A stretch of DNA of 64,000 bases from Leptospira limi (GTDB lineage Bacteria; Spirochaetota; Leptospiria; Leptospirales; Leptospiraceae): the NCBI RefSeq assembly GCF_026151395.1, contig NZ_JAMQPV010000001.1:2234501-2298500 (forward strand). Reading direction: 5' to 3'. A program made the translations under genes and the position numbers. The notes below the pieces were generated by a model, which was not told the origin of the DNA, did not search any database, and saw nothing but the letters and a program-made list of their open reading frames with translations. This document shows, in pieces, positions 42,474-52,373 of this stretch. Each line of letters begins with the position of its first letter. Position 1 is the first letter of the stretch.

Positions 42474-43394
42474 CTATGCCTTTGGCTTTTTGGCTTCTGT
42501 TAGGTTGGCAATGAGAGTTGGTAAATTCATCACATCTGCTGGGATGAGAATTTCCGTACTTTCTTTGGCTACGTGTAAGAAGTTTTGGATAAAGGCTTTG
42601 GTGATTTGCAGTTTGATTGCCGAAGCACCACCTTGGTCGGAAATGGCACCGGCTATGGCTTCAATCCCTTTGGCAGTAGCGACAGCCAAAGCTTCAATCT
42701 CTGTTGCCTTTCCTTCTGCTGAGTTGATCCTTCGTTGTTTTTCCCCTTCCGATTTGTTCACTGCTTCCTCTTTGAAACCGAGGGAGCGGTTGATACGAGC
42801 ATCTCTTTCCCCTTCTGATAAAAGCACTTGGGAACGTTTTGCAATTTGTGCTTTTTTCTCTTTCTCCATGGCATCTAACACAGATTTAGGTGGAACAATG
42901 TTTAAAATTTCGTATCGATTCACTTTGATCCCCCAAGGTTCTGATGCTTGGTCAATCGCTGCAACAATGGTCGAGTTAATTAAATCTTTTTCCCCGATGG
43001 TTTTGTCAAGTTCCATAGTTCCAATCACCGAACGCATTGTTGTTTGTGCGAGTTGGATGGCAGCAAATTGAAAGTCTTCAATTCCATAAGAGGCACGCAC
43101 TGGATCGATGATTTTTAAGTAAATCACACCATCCACCTTTACTTGGACGTTATCATGTGTGATACAAATCTGAGGTTGGACATCAATTGATTGTTCTTTT
43201 AATGTGTGGTAATACGCATCTCGATCAATGAACGGGATGAGGATATGAAACCCTGCTCGTAAGGAACGAGAATACTTCCCAAGCCTTTCCACAATGAGAA
43301 CATCTTGTGCAGGAATGATACGAATGCATCGGAAGATTTTATAAATCAGATAGATGGCAACAACGGCCCAAAATGCTAAATAAACAAATTCCAT
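42474..43394 (-). CDS. SPFH/Band 7 (stomatin/QmcA-like) membrane protein
   Basis: 306 residues. An N-terminal membrane segment (about 3-20) is followed by an SPFH domain (VPPKSVLDAMEKEKKAQIAK, KVNRYEILNIVPP) and a helical, coiled-coil C-terminal tail (about 180-300). SPFH proteins form ring-like assemblies in the membrane that organise lipids and protect or regulate membrane proteases such as FtsH. It lies directly downstream of a second SPFH gene (1-nt gap), which in turn follows NfeD. This nfeD-SPFH-SPFH arrangement strongly supports a joint membrane-scaffold function. Confidence 0.92.
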   Translation of the reverse strand: MEFVYLAFWAVVAIYLIYKIFRCIRIIPAQDVLIVERLGKYSRSLRAGFHILIPFIDRDAYYHTLKEQSIDVQPQICITHDNVQVKVDGVIYLKIIDPVRASYGIEDFQFAAIQLAQTTMRSVIGTMELDKTIGEKDLINSTIVAAIDQASEPWGIKVNRYEILNIVPPKSVLDAMEKEKKAQIAKRSQVLLSEGERDARINRSLGFKEEAVNKSEGEKQRRINSAEGKATEIEALAVATAKGIEAIAGAISDQGGASAIKLQITKAFIQNFLHVAKESTEILIPADVMNLPTLIANLTEAKKPKA

Positions 43395-43395
43395 T

Positions 43396-44316
43396 TTATT
43401 CTCCTACCTGTGGGATTTTAGTTGTGATTTTGGAAAGCCCTTCGAACACTCCACCGATATTGGCTAAGGTTTCTGGAACCACAGTTGTTTTGGATGTTTT
43501 TAAGATATGACCGAGGGCATCCAAATACTCCTGTGTGATTTGTAAACTCACAGCTTCCTTTCCGCCTTTTTTACTAATGGCTTCTGAGATGAGTTGAAGG
43601 CCTTTTGCAGTTGCGTTGGAGATGAGTGTGATTTCCTGTGCACGACCGTCTGCTTCATTCACCAAACGGATTTTTTCCCCTTCGGAGATATTGATAGATT
43701 CTTGTCTTTCGCCAACGGAATGATTGACTCGAGATTCTTTTTCTCCTTGTGAAATGGTGATTTCAGCGCGGCGTTCCCGTTCTGATTTCATTTGGTTTTC
43801 CATCTCAATCAAAATTTGTTTTGGTGGAGTGATATTGCGGATTTCATAACGAGTGACTTTGATACCCCAAGGGTCTGTGGCTCTGTCAATATTGGAAACA
43901 ACTCGACCATTGATTTCATCTCTTTCAGACAGTAAGTTATCAAAAATCAACTTACCAATTTCAGAGCGAAGTGTGGTTTGTGCAAGTTGGGTGGTTGCTA
44001 ACATAAAGTTATCAATTCCGTAAGAAGCCTTTTCACCATCGATGACTTTTAGATACAAAACTCCATCTACTTCTACGGATACGTTGTCTTTTGTGATACA
44101 AACTTGTGGATCGATATCAATGGTTTGTTCTTTCAGGTTTTGTCTGTAACGAATTTGGTCGACAAATGGGATCATAAAATAAAACCCCGATTTTAAAACT
44201 CCATTTAAAACACCTAATCTTTCTTTAATAAAAACACTTTGTTCTGGTACGATGATGATTGTTTTTTTGATGATATAAACTACTACCAAAAAGACAACGA
44301 TGACGGTTGCGCCCAT
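43396..44316 (-). CDS. SPFH/Band 7 membrane protein (second paralogue)
   Basis: 306 residues from ATG 44316, preceded by AAGGAGG (perfect site), which decides the start over 44349. It has the same architecture as its downstream neighbour: membrane segment (about 3-20), SPFH domain (VTRYEIRNITPPKQILIEME) and helical tail. The two are similar in sequence, so they probably arose by duplication and may form a hetero-oligomeric ring, as with HflK/HflC. NfeD lies 93 bp upstream. Confidence 0.92.
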   Translation of the reverse strand: MGATVIVVFLVVVYIIKKTIIIVPEQSVFIKERLGVLNGVLKSGFYFMIPFVDQIRYRQNLKEQTIDIDPQVCITKDNVSVEVDGVLYLKVIDGEKASYGIDNFMLATTQLAQTTLRSEIGKLIFDNLLSERDEINGRVVSNIDRATDPWGIKVTRYEIRNITPPKQILIEMENQMKSERERRAEITISQGEKESRVNHSVGERQESINISEGEKIRLVNEADGRAQEITLISNATAKGLQLISEAISKKGGKEAVSLQITQEYLDALGHILKTSKTTVVPETLANIGGVFEGLSKITTKIPQVGE

Positions 44317-44409
44317 TGTTTCCTCCTTTGTGACTTGGAGACGGTACATGGACTTTCGAAAGAGAAAAGGGTTTTTTTGAATACCCTTAAAAAAAATGAA
44401 CGGTAGGCT

Positions 44410-44865
44410 TTATGATTCTACTTTTTCGACAGTGAAAGTCAAATTCTCACGCGAGAGAATCTTTACATATTCCCCTTTTGGGATTTTTGAATCTTTCGAA
44501 ATTGCATCCCAAACAGTCCCTTGGAAACGGATTTTTCCGCCATGGCGGTTCACCAAAATATCAGTTTCAACAGGTACAATTTGGTTTAGATAATCATCTT
44601 GGATAAAAGGATCCACACTTGATTCTGATTTAAAAAACTTTTTAATGAGGGATCCACCAAGTAGGATCGAAATCAAACTGGAAACCACCCAAATGATGAC
44701 TTCGGTATATAACTCCATGGGAACCAAACGGGAAAGGATACCAGTAAAAATGGCACCAACTCCTAAAAACATCACAAAGGTTCCAGGCAAAAGGAATTCA
44801 GAAAAGAGGAGAACGATTCCCATTAAAATCCATAAGTAAGCTGTGTTTGCCAAAATCAAATCCAA
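44410..44865 (-). CDS. NfeD-family membrane protein
   Basis: 151 residues from TTG 44865, chosen because AAGGA lies 8 nt upstream; the longer TTG 44898 has no ribosome site. It has three membrane segments (about 8-30, 32-50 and 56-75), then a cytoplasmic OB-fold NfeD domain (about 95-150, VETDILVNRHGGKIRFQG). NfeD proteins work with SPFH/stomatin proteins encoded next to them, and two follow here. The role in membrane scaffolding is inferred from this conserved pairing. Confidence 0.87.
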   Translation of the reverse strand: MDLILANTAYLWILMGIVLLFSEFLLPGTFVMFLGVGAIFTGILSRLVPMELYTEVIIWVVSSLISILLGGSLIKKFFKSESSVDPFIQDDYLNQIVPVETDILVNRHGGKIRFQGTVWDAISKDSKIPKGEYVKILSRENLTFTVEKVES

Positions 44866-44960
44866 TGTGTGATCCTTTAAGGAAGTAGACAGTTCCAATC
44901 AGTTCATGGCAAGAAAAATAATACTTTGATTCATGTGATAGGGCAAAGAACCTGTCTAGT

Positions 44961-45389
44961 GTGAAACGAATATTGTACCTTCTTTTATCTGTTTTCCTAT
45001 TTTTCCAACTGTTTCCTGTACCCAGAGAAAATCCACCAGTAACATCTGAAATTGTTGTTTCTGATGAAGTGAAACAAATTCTAAAACGAAGTTGTTACGA
45101 TTGCCACTCGAATGAAACCACTTGGCCTTTTTATTCCTATGTGTTTCCAGTTTCCTATTTGGTCTCAAACCATGTGACCGAAGGAAGAGAAGAATTGAAT
45201 TTTTCTGAATTTGGGAAATTGCCAGAACGAAAACAAAACAAAAAAATATATGAAGTTTGGGAACAAGTGGATGAAGGGGAAATGCCACCTATCGATTACC
45301 GTTTGATGCACCCAAGTGCCAAGTTATCCGAGAAAGACAAAGAGGTTTTAAAAAACTGGGCAAACCAATTCAGTGAGGAATCGGAATGA
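44961..45389 (+). CDS. Heme-binding domain protein (c-type heme motif)
   Basis: 142 residues with GTG start at 44961. An N-terminal signal (about 1-20, [13 protein letters not shown]) places it in the periplasm or anchored to the membrane. The motif [15 protein letters not shown] is the CxxCH heme attachment site and is followed by the W/Y-rich pattern of the Haem_bd family, ending with [20 protein letters not shown]. It probably carries covalently bound heme c, though no partner is seen. It overlaps argH by 4 nt (ATGA), which looks like translational coupling with no obvious functional link. Confidence 0.85.
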   Translation: MKRILYLLLSVFLFFQLFPVPRENPPVTSEIVVSDEVKQILKRSCYDCHSNETTWPFYSYVFPVSYLVSNHVTEGREELNFSEFGKLPERKQNKKIYEVWEQVDEGEMPPIDYRLMHPSAKLSEKDKEVLKNWANQFSEESE

Positions 45390-46816
45390 AGGAAAAAAAA
45401 TTATGGGGTGGTCGATTTGATGCCCCACCTTCTTCTCTTATGATTCGAATTGGTGAATCTATTAGTTTTGATAAAGAACTCTACCAACATGACATTGTTG
45501 GTTCCATATCCCATTCTCGTATGTTAAAACGAATCGGAATCCTTACCGAGTCGGAACAAAGAAAGATCGAAACTGGACTCAATCAAATCTTGAAGGAAAT
45601 GGATTCAGGTAAATTTGAATTTAAAATGGAAAATGAAGACATTCATATGTCCATTGAGTCTCGCCTAACGGAACTTCTTGGAGACTTGGGGAAAAAACTC
45701 CATACAGGCAGAAGTCGTAATGACCAAGTGTCACAAGATGTTCGTTTGTATATCAAATCAGAAATTCAATCCATTTTGGTTCTCGTATTCGATTTGTTAC
45801 AAGTTTGGGTGAAAAAAGCAGAATCTCATGTAAAAACAATTATCCCTGGGTACACTCATTTACAGATTGCACAACCCATCCGAGCCTCTCATTATTTTTT
45901 AGCTCATTTTTGGGCCAACGTACGAGACTTCGAAGATTTTTTAGCAGCTTATGATAGAGCAGATGAACTCGTGTTAGGCTCAGGTGCTTTGGCTGGGGTC
46001 AATTATGAAACCGATCGAGAATTTTTAAGAAAAGATTTAAACTTAAACCGATTGTCTGAGAACTCAATGGATGCAGTAAGCCAAAGAGACCATATTTTTA
46101 AATTTTTATTTGCCTCTTCCCAATTTATGATCCATGTTTCCCGGTTCTGTGAAGAAATCATTTTATACACTTCACAAGAATTTAGTTATTTTAAATTGCC
46201 TGACCACCTAACGACAGGTTCATCGATTATGCCTCAGAAAAAGAATCCAGATGTGGCCGAACTCATTCGTGGGAAAGCAGGGCGAGTGATCGGTAATCTA
46301 AACCACCTATTGGTTATGTTAAAGGGAACTCCCTTATCCTATAACCGCGACTTCCAGGAAGATAAACTCCCTCTTTTTGACACCGTTAAACAAATCAAAA
46401 TTTGTACGGAAGGGATTCGGGATATGGTGGAAGGGATTCAAATTTTCCCTGAGAATGCCACTCGGAGTTTGCGGAATGGATTTGCCACTGCCACAGACCT
46501 AGCTGATTGGCTTGTGAGTAGCAAGGGAATTCCTTTCCGTTCTGCCCATGAGATTGTGGGAGAACTTGTGAAACATTGTTCTGCAAAAGGCGTGGATTTA
46601 TTCACAATCCCTAGTGGGGAAAGGGGGCAAATCCATGCAGTCCTCACTGACCCTGGTTATGATGCTGCCATTTCACTTGAGACCTCCTGTGATAAAAAAG
46701 ATGTTTATGGAGGCACAGCTCTCCCTCGTCAAAAAGAACAGATCAAAAAGGCCAAAGCCAAGTTAAACGAATTGACCAAAAAATTAAAGGCGATAGAATC
46801 CAAAGGTAAAAAATAG
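45386..46816 (+). CDS. argH: Argininosuccinate lyase
   Basis: 476 residues. The last step of arginine synthesis, splitting argininosuccinate into arginine and fumarate. The family signature [16 protein letters not shown] is present, with the N-terminal [13 protein letters not shown] block and [18 protein letters not shown]. The catalytic histidine region ([13 protein letters not shown]) is present. It overlaps the heme-binding gene by 4 nt and is followed by the cyclophilin gene after 2 nt. Confidence 0.96.
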   Translation: MKEKKLWGGRFDAPPSSLMIRIGESISFDKELYQHDIVGSISHSRMLKRIGILTESEQRKIETGLNQILKEMDSGKFEFKMENEDIHMSIESRLTELLGDLGKKLHTGRSRNDQVSQDVRLYIKSEIQSILVLVFDLLQVWVKKAESHVKTIIPGYTHLQIAQPIRASHYFLAHFWANVRDFEDFLAAYDRADELVLGSGALAGVNYETDREFLRKDLNLNRLSENSMDAVSQRDHIFKFLFASSQFMIHVSRFCEEIILYTSQEFSYFKLPDHLTTGSSIMPQKKNPDVAELIRGKAGRVIGNLNHLLVMLKGTPLSYNRDFQEDKLPLFDTVKQIKICTEGIRDMVEGIQIFPENATRSLRNGFATATDLADWLVSSKGIPFRSAHEIVGELVKHCSAKGVDLFTIPSGERGQIHAVLTDPGYDAAISLETSCDKKDVYGGTALPRQKEQIKKAKAKLNELTKKLKAIESKGKK

Positions 46817-46818
46817 TT

Positions 46819-47700
46819 ATGAATCGAGTTTCCATTTCTCATCTAAAATCCCTTTCCGTTTTATTCCTACTTATGAGCCAAACTGCTTTTTGTAGTGACC
46901 AGACGTTTAAAAAAATCACATACGAACCTTTGGCATACTCACCAACCAAAGTTTTAGTCAAACGAGCCGACCAAACTACCGTTAAACTTCCAGAAAAACC
47001 TGCCATTTACGCCGTGGTCCAAACAACACAAGGTGACTTAGTCATTGAGCTTTACGACCAAGCGGCTCCTAAAACAGTTCAAAATTTCATCGATCTTGCC
47101 CAAGGGGAAAAAGATTTTAAAACGGAAAAAGGTTCCGAAAGACGCCCGTTTTACGATGGTTTAAAGTTCCACCGAGTGATCGAAAATTTTATGGCCCAAG
47201 GGGGATGCCCTAGAGGGGATGGAACGGGTGGACCTGGATTTCAATTTGAAGATGAAATCAATGGGAAGGCTCTCGGGTTAGACAAACTCAAAATCAAAGA
47301 TGCACCTGAATACCAATCACAATTACAAAGGGTAGTGTTGTCCGAATTTAATATCAAATCACGCCAAGAATTCGAAGAAAAAAGAACTGAGGTTGAAAAA
47401 GCATACCAGGAAGCAATGGAACTCCCAGTGTTAGAAGTTTTATACCGAGTTGGCTATCGATTCAATGAAGTGTTACCGAGTAAAAAAGCAACTCGGGGAG
47501 CACTTGCTATGGCCAATGCGGGACCCAATACAAACGGTTCTCAGTTTTTTATCAACCAAGTAGATACTCCTCACCTAAATGGACTCCATACGGTGTTTGG
47601 ATTTTTGGTCACTGGTTATGATGTCCTGGATCGAATCATTGAAAAAGGGAATCTCCAAACCACAATTCGTAAGGTTCTCGTCATAGACAAAAGACAATGA
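46819..47700 (+). CDS. Secreted cyclophilin-type peptidyl-prolyl isomerase with insertion
   Basis: 293 residues. A signal peptide (about 1-25, ending near TAFCS) directs it to the periplasm. The cyclophilin core is evident: FYDGLKFHRVIENFMAQGG, GDGTGGPGFQFEDEI, ALAMANAGPNTNGSQFFI and HTVFGFLVTGYDVLDRI. Unlike a minimal cyclophilin, about 65 residues are inserted between FEDEI and the ALAMAN block, largely charged and helical. This may add a chaperone-like surface. Overlaps the next gene by 4 nt; follows argH by 2 nt. Confidence 0.92.
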   Translation: MNRVSISHLKSLSVLFLLMSQTAFCSDQTFKKITYEPLAYSPTKVLVKRADQTTVKLPEKPAIYAVVQTTQGDLVIELYDQAAPKTVQNFIDLAQGEKDFKTEKGSERRPFYDGLKFHRVIENFMAQGGCPRGDGTGGPGFQFEDEINGKALGLDKLKIKDAPEYQSQLQRVVLSEFNIKSRQEFEEKRTEVEKAYQEAMELPVLEVLYRVGYRFNEVLPSKKATRGALAMANAGPNTNGSQFFINQVDTPHLNGLHTVFGFLVTGYDVLDRIIEKGNLQTTIRKVLVIDKRQ

Positions 47701-48296
47701 ACTACTTAGAAGGCATAGAGGTAATCCAAAAGTATACATCAGGTTCTTCCGTGGAACCTGTGTTAAAATTTATTATGACTGTTCCTCATAATGAGGAAGC
47801 CTTTGCCAATGCCTTGGACGAAATAGGTGGGATCAATAAATACCCAGATACGTTTGTTGGTTTGCTTAGTTTTATCAGTTTCATTTTAGGACAAAAGTCC
47901 AAGATGAACCATTTATATGAAACGGCTCTTGAAAAATACGAATCCCTAAACCAGATCACTTCAAAAAAAAGACCAACAGAAGAAGAAGCAAAAATCAAAC
48001 GAACACTTACTGATTTTATTTTAAAAATCGAAAAGGTTTTTGAAATACAAGACTTAACGGATGAAAGTTTGGTGAAAGAACTCAATCGATTTGTTTCGGA
48101 AGCAAATCTTTATGGAGTGACTGATAATGAAATCAAAAACTTAAAATTGGCCTCAAAGACGGTTGCCCTTGTCGAACCTCATTTGGATAAACAAAGGGAA
48201 AACTATTACCAATACAAAAAACTGGGTTCCGTCATGGTCCGTCTGATTCGAATCGCAGATTATATCCTAGATGAAGCAAAAATGGGAACCAGTTAA
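47697..48296 (+). CDS. Uncharacterised helical protein
   Basis: 199 residues, soluble and mostly alpha-helical, without signal peptide or membrane segment. I do not recognise the family. It overlaps the cyclophilin gene by 4 nt (ATGA), so it is in the argH-cyclophilin transcription unit. The C-terminal half contains basic and hydrophobic repeats that could form a helical bundle. No motif suggests a function. Confidence 0.72.
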   Translation: MNYLEGIEVIQKYTSGSSVEPVLKFIMTVPHNEEAFANALDEIGGINKYPDTFVGLLSFISFILGQKSKMNHLYETALEKYESLNQITSKKRPTEEEAKIKRTLTDFILKIEKVFEIQDLTDESLVKELNRFVSEANLYGVTDNEIKNLKLASKTVALVEPHLDKQRENYYQYKKLGSVMVRLIRIADYILDEAKMGTS

Positions 48297-48369
48297 GCAC
48301 TCCTTGGGGGTTGAAAATCCACTAAATTTTCTTTCGGAAAATTCCTCCTTTGCCGAAATTGAATAGTGA

Positions 48370-49356
48370 ATGCGCTCTTTCCAAACCTTCATTTTATTAG
48401 GATTCTTGGTTTCCGAGACCCTTTTTGCATTCCCTGACAGAGATGCGAGGGGGGAAAGGGTTGATAATTTTGTCGCTCTCCAATCCAAGATAAGCTTGAC
48501 TCTCACCAAAAGAAGTTATGAAGCAGGGGAGAGAATTCCACTTACCTTTACGGTTACAAATACAGGTAAGGAAGTTGTAAGGATTTTCCCATCCTTTGAT
48601 TTTCGTTATTCCTTCCAAATCATCGTGAAGGATGAAAACGATCGAATCCTCACACCGATTGAGGAACCTGATTTTCCAGACCCAATTTTAAAAAGGCGAA
48701 CTACGATTGTAAACTTGGTTGGTGATGAGAATAAAGAGATTAGTCTCCACAGAAATGAGTCATTTTCCAAAACCATTTATCTGGATGAGTACTACCAGTT
48801 TTTGCCAGACCAAAAATTCTACATCACCGGGTATTTTTATCCCAATTATACGGAAGATAAATCGGCATTTTTAAGGTCACAAAATACAGTTGGATTCTTG
48901 TTCCAAAATTCCAAACAAATCAAAAAGGAATCAGTAAACCGTCAAATCACAGAAAACGGTGGCCTTTCTCCTGAAGAAATTATATTCTTATTCCTCGGTG
49001 CTGAGATGAAAAAACGTTGGGAATACCATTTTAAATGGATCGATTTTTCGGAATACATCTTAGCGTATGACAGGTATAGCAGTGCATATGCAGAAGCGAG
49101 TGTTGGCGAGAGAGAAACGATCATTGAAGATTTTAAAGAATATTTGACGGAATCACCATCAGGTGTGTTAAAATACTTTAAAGTCATGAGTGTTGACTTC
49201 CCTTCCAAACGAGATGCACGTGTGCAAGTGTATGTAGAGAGAATGATGGGTCGGTTCAAAACAAGGTACGAATATATATACACCTTGCGACAAGAAGAAG
49301 GAAACCGTGTTGGATTTTGGCAGATTAAAAACTTACTCGTAAAGGTAAAAAAATGA
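48370..49356 (+). CDS. Secreted protein with BsuPI-like beta-sandwich domain
   Basis: 328 residues. A signal peptide (about 1-20, ending at LFA) precedes a BsuPI-like domain (about 36-145: SYEAGERIPLTFTVTNTGKE), an immunoglobulin-like beta-sandwich named after an intracellular proteinase inhibitor of Bacillus. The C-terminal 150 residues are not recognised. The gene overlaps fliM by 4 nt (ATGA), so the two are co-transcribed. No flagellar role is suggested by the sequence itself. Confidence 0.72.
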   Translation: MRSFQTFILLGFLVSETLFAFPDRDARGERVDNFVALQSKISLTLTKRSYEAGERIPLTFTVTNTGKEVVRIFPSFDFRYSFQIIVKDENDRILTPIEEPDFPDPILKRRTTIVNLVGDENKEISLHRNESFSKTIYLDEYYQFLPDQKFYITGYFYPNYTEDKSAFLRSQNTVGFLFQNSKQIKKESVNRQITENGGLSPEEIIFLFLGAEMKKRWEYHFKWIDFSEYILAYDRYSSAYAEASVGERETIIEDFKEYLTESPSGVLKYFKVMSVDFPSKRDARVQVYVERMMGRFKTRYEYIYTLRQEEGNRVGFWQIKNLLVKVKK

Positions 49357-50378
49357 CGGAAATCCTTTCCCAAGATGAAATTGATGCCCTGTTAAATGCC
49401 ATCTCCTCCGGCGAAGTTTCGGAAGATGAATACTCATCTGTTGGGGAACAAAAAAAAGTCAAAATTTACGACTTCAAACGTCCGGATAAATTTTCAAAAG
49501 ACCAGATTCGTACATTACAGATGATGCATGAGACCTTTGCCCGTTTGGCAACCACTGGTCTTTCTGCACAGTTACGAGCATTAGTTGTTGTCCACGTAGC
49601 TTCGGTTGACCAGTTAACATACGAAGAATTCATTCGTTCCATTCCGAATCCCACTACACTTGCTGTTATCAATATGGATCCACTCCGAGGGTCTGCCATT
49701 TTAGAAATTGACCCTTCAATTTCCTTTACAATCATTGATCGTCTGTTTGGTGGTAAGGGAGAGTCTTCAAAAGTCAATCGGGAACTTTCTGATATCGAGT
49801 TATCGGTTATGGAAGGGATCATTGTTAGGATCCTTGGAAACTTACGAGAGTCTTGGTCAACGGTGATTGACTTACGCCCAAGGCTTGGAAACATTGAAAC
49901 AAACCCACAGTTCGCACAGGTAGTTCCTCCGAATGACATGGTGGTATTAATTACCCTCGAAACAAAAGTAGGGGAAGTAGAAGGGATGACAAACCTTTGT
50001 ATTCCTTATATCACGATTGAACCGATCATCAATAAACTATCTGCCCAGTATTGGTATTCCTCTATTCGAAAAGGGGAGGTTGACGAAAACCGAGCAGTCA
50101 TCCAAGAGCGACTCGACCAAGTGAAAATCCCTCTGATTTCGGAAGTTGGGAGTGTTGACATTTCCTTAAATGATCTTATGAATTTGCATGTAGGTGATGT
50201 GATCAAACTCGAAAACACACCTATCAAAACTGATTTAATGGTCAAAGTGGGCGATCGGAGTAAATTCAAAGCAACACCTGGACGTGTTGGCAATCGCCTC
50301 GCGATCCAAATTGGAGATAGTATAGAGGACATTCCTGACGAACTCCTCGGTTCCACTCGTTCCGAACAAGAATATTAA
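49353..50378 (+). CDS. fliM: Flagellar motor switch protein FliM
   Basis: 341 residues. The N-terminal CheY-P-binding peptide ILSQDEIDALLNAI is followed by the CheC-like middle domain and the C-terminal SpoA domain (SVDISLNDLMNLHVGDVIKL). FliM links FliG to the C-ring and switches rotation on binding phospho-CheY. It overlaps the upstream gene by 4 nt, with AAAGG as ribosome site. fliN is about 8 kb away. Confidence 0.96.
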   Translation: MTEILSQDEIDALLNAISSGEVSEDEYSSVGEQKKVKIYDFKRPDKFSKDQIRTLQMMHETFARLATTGLSAQLRALVVVHVASVDQLTYEEFIRSIPNPTTLAVINMDPLRGSAILEIDPSISFTIIDRLFGGKGESSKVNRELSDIELSVMEGIIVRILGNLRESWSTVIDLRPRLGNIETNPQFAQVVPPNDMVVLITLETKVGEVEGMTNLCIPYITIEPIINKLSAQYWYSSIRKGEVDENRAVIQERLDQVKIPLISEVGSVDISLNDLMNLHVGDVIKLENTPIKTDLMVKVGDRSKFKATPGRVGNRLAIQIGDSIEDIPDELLGSTRSEQEY

Positions 50379-50400
50379 TCATTTTCGCTAAACACGTATC

Positions 50401-51876
50401 ATGCGAATTTCCAAATTTTTGAATCACCACATTGGATTGGATCCATTGGTTTGGAAGTTCGCATTGAGACATTCGTTCAGGAATAGTTTGATTTTTGTTT
50501 TTTTGATTCATCTACTTTTCAGTATAGGTGAGGTTAATTCTTTAGACGCAAGGCCGAAAAAACATCAGAAAATAGATTATAATGCCAGACATATCCGCTC
50601 TGTTCGCCAAACGATTGTAATCTCTATCGATGGGTTTCCTTCCTACTATTGGACAAATCCAAAATACCATTCCTATTTTCCCCATTTAGTCGGACTTTTC
50701 CAGAAATACGGAGTCTCGGAAATAGAAACAGTCAATCCTTCTGTCACTTATCCCGCGCATACCTCAATGGTGACTGGGAAGGATCCAGGGGAACATGGAA
50801 TTTTCAATAATACATTGTCCGATCCTTTTGAAAAAAATGATGGGGGATGGATGTGGTATGCAGAAGACATTATAGTGCCAACTCTTTGGGATCTCGCAAA
50901 ACAAAATCAAAAAACAACTGCGAATGTATTTTGGCCTGTTACCGTTGGGGCAAATATCAATTCGAACCTTCCCCAGTATTGGAGGAAAAAAATACCCGAG
51001 GATGATAAACTTCTCCGTGTGATTTCCACAACGGGTTTACATAAGGAAGCCGAGGTTGCCGTTGGATCTCCGTTAAACGATGTTGCAAAAGATGAAGTGA
51101 AGTTAAAAACAGCTACTTGGCTTTTCCAAACCAAAAAACCACATTTAATGTTTGTTTATACGACTGATTTGGATTCCATGCAACATGGTTTTGGACCCGG
51201 TTCCGAAAAGGCTTTGGCACGATTGGCAGAAATTGACACGGCCATTTTTACTTTCTTAGAAAGTGTAGGAGCTTTTACTAATAATGGTCCGAGCATTGTG
51301 ATTGTATCAGATCACGGGTTTCATTCTGCTGTGTCAGTCTGTGCACCCAATGTACTCCTAAAACAAAAAGGATACATCAATGATGAAACTGGTACTTACA
51401 CTCTTACATTTAAAAGTTCCGGTGGAATCTCGATCCTCTTACCAGGAGCCGATGTAACTCTTCCAAAAGAAACCATTACAAATCTAGTCACTGAAATTAC
51501 GAATTCTTGTCCAGGTGCTGAATGGTTGGATTTTACAAGTTTGCCAATAGCCGAAACATTTCCTGTCGGTGACAATACAAATCAAAAGATCAGATCCCAA
51601 ATCCATCCACGAGCATTGGGAATCCTCCGAACCAAAGAAAACTTATTTTTTAGTGGGACAAGAAAAGGGGATCTGTTCCAAACATCACCTAGTAAAATCC
51701 ATGGCCATGGGTATTGGAATGAGAATCCAGAAATGAAAACGATAGGATTTGTCTATGATCCAACTGGAAAAAAACATCAGTTTCAATCTGTAAAAGATGT
51801 ATTTTTTATCGTAAAAGAGATGTTAGGTTTGAAAGAAAGGAAAACCAAAGGGCCAAGTGTTCCCACAAAACCCTGA
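50401..51876 (+). CDS. Secreted alkaline-phosphatase-superfamily phosphodiesterase (ENPP-like)
   Basis: 491 residues. An N-terminal hydrophobic segment (about 25-47) suggests export. The nucleotide pyrophosphatase/phosphodiesterase core is clear: metal-binding Asp in VISIDGFPSYYW, the nucleophile Thr in NPSVTYPAHTSMVTGKDPGE, metal ligands in TTDLDSMQHGFGPG and VSDHGFHS. Family members hydrolyse nucleotides, phospholipids or sugar phosphodiesters; the substrate here is unknown. It lies 22 bp after fliM on the same strand. Confidence 0.88.
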   Translation: MRISKFLNHHIGLDPLVWKFALRHSFRNSLIFVFLIHLLFSIGEVNSLDARPKKHQKIDYNARHIRSVRQTIVISIDGFPSYYWTNPKYHSYFPHLVGLFQKYGVSEIETVNPSVTYPAHTSMVTGKDPGEHGIFNNTLSDPFEKNDGGWMWYAEDIIVPTLWDLAKQNQKTTANVFWPVTVGANINSNLPQYWRKKIPEDDKLLRVISTTGLHKEAEVAVGSPLNDVAKDEVKLKTATWLFQTKKPHLMFVYTTDLDSMQHGFGPGSEKALARLAEIDTAIFTFLESVGAFTNNGPSIVIVSDHGFHSAVSVCAPNVLLKQKGYINDETGTYTLTFKSSGGISILLPGADVTLPKETITNLVTEITNSCPGAEWLDFTSLPIAETFPVGDNTNQKIRSQIHPRALGILRTKENLFFSGTRKGDLFQTSPSKIHGHGYWNENPEMKTIGFVYDPTGKKHQFQSVKDVFFIVKEMLGLKERKTKGPSVPTKP

Positions 51877-51900
51877 TCTAAAAATGATTCTGAGATTTGG

Positions 51901-52119
51901 TTAGTGTTTTTTCCAGTGGATACATTCCCCTGGGCATTCATCCATTTCCTTTTGGACTTTTTTTTCGTCTTCGTCAGGGATCATTGCATCGTTGATCGTT
52001 TCTCCGCCGATATGGGTTTGGGACAAATCATCCTCATCCATCATAAAGTACTTAGGTAAATTATCTGCACACTGGTTACAGGAAGTACAATTGTCTTTGT
52101 CTACATAAGCCTTTCTCAT
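51901..52119 (-). CDS. Ferredoxin, single [4Fe-4S] cluster
   Basis: 72 residues. The cluster pattern is CTSCNQC near the N-terminus, with the fourth ligand near the C-terminus in DECPGECIHW. It is a small electron carrier; the acidic middle (DEDDLSQT, PDEDEKKV) fits a ferredoxin surface. It overlaps the SemiSWEET gene by 4 nt (ATGA). Its redox partner cannot be inferred from the neighbours. Confidence 0.9.
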   Translation of the reverse strand: MRKAYVDKDNCTSCNQCADNLPKYFMMDEDDLSQTHIGGETINDAMIPDEDEKKVQKEMDECPGECIHWKKH

Positions 52120-52373
52120 GTTTCTTTCCCTTCATTGAGTTTATAGTATAAAATGATTGTTACAAAAAATAAAGTGACTACATTTGCGAGGATAATCGGA
52201 AAATCTGATTTTAAAATTCCATAAACAAACCATAACACGACACCGAAAAAGAACATGATGTACATATTACGGCTGATATCCCTAGTTTGTTTGGTCATGA
52301 CAACACGAAGGACTTGTGGTAGAAAAGAGACCGTAGTTAAAAAAGCTGCCACATACCCAATTAAGTTATCCAT
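52116..52373 (-). CDS. SemiSWEET sugar transporter
   Basis: 85 residues, three membrane helices, the single triple-helix bundle of a bacterial SemiSWEET that dimerises to form a transport route. The PQ motif is in FLTTVSFLPQVLRV, and the pocket Trp and Asn are in VLWFVYGI and ILANVVT. The sequence closely resembles, from memory, the L. biflexa SemiSWEET used for crystal structures; I cannot compare them here. It is between queF (no gap) and ferredoxin on the same strand. Confidence 0.92.
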   Translation of the reverse strand: MDNLIGYVAAFLTTVSFLPQVLRVVMTKQTRDISRNMYIMFFFGVVLWFVYGILKSDFPIILANVVTLFFVTIILYYKLNEGKET

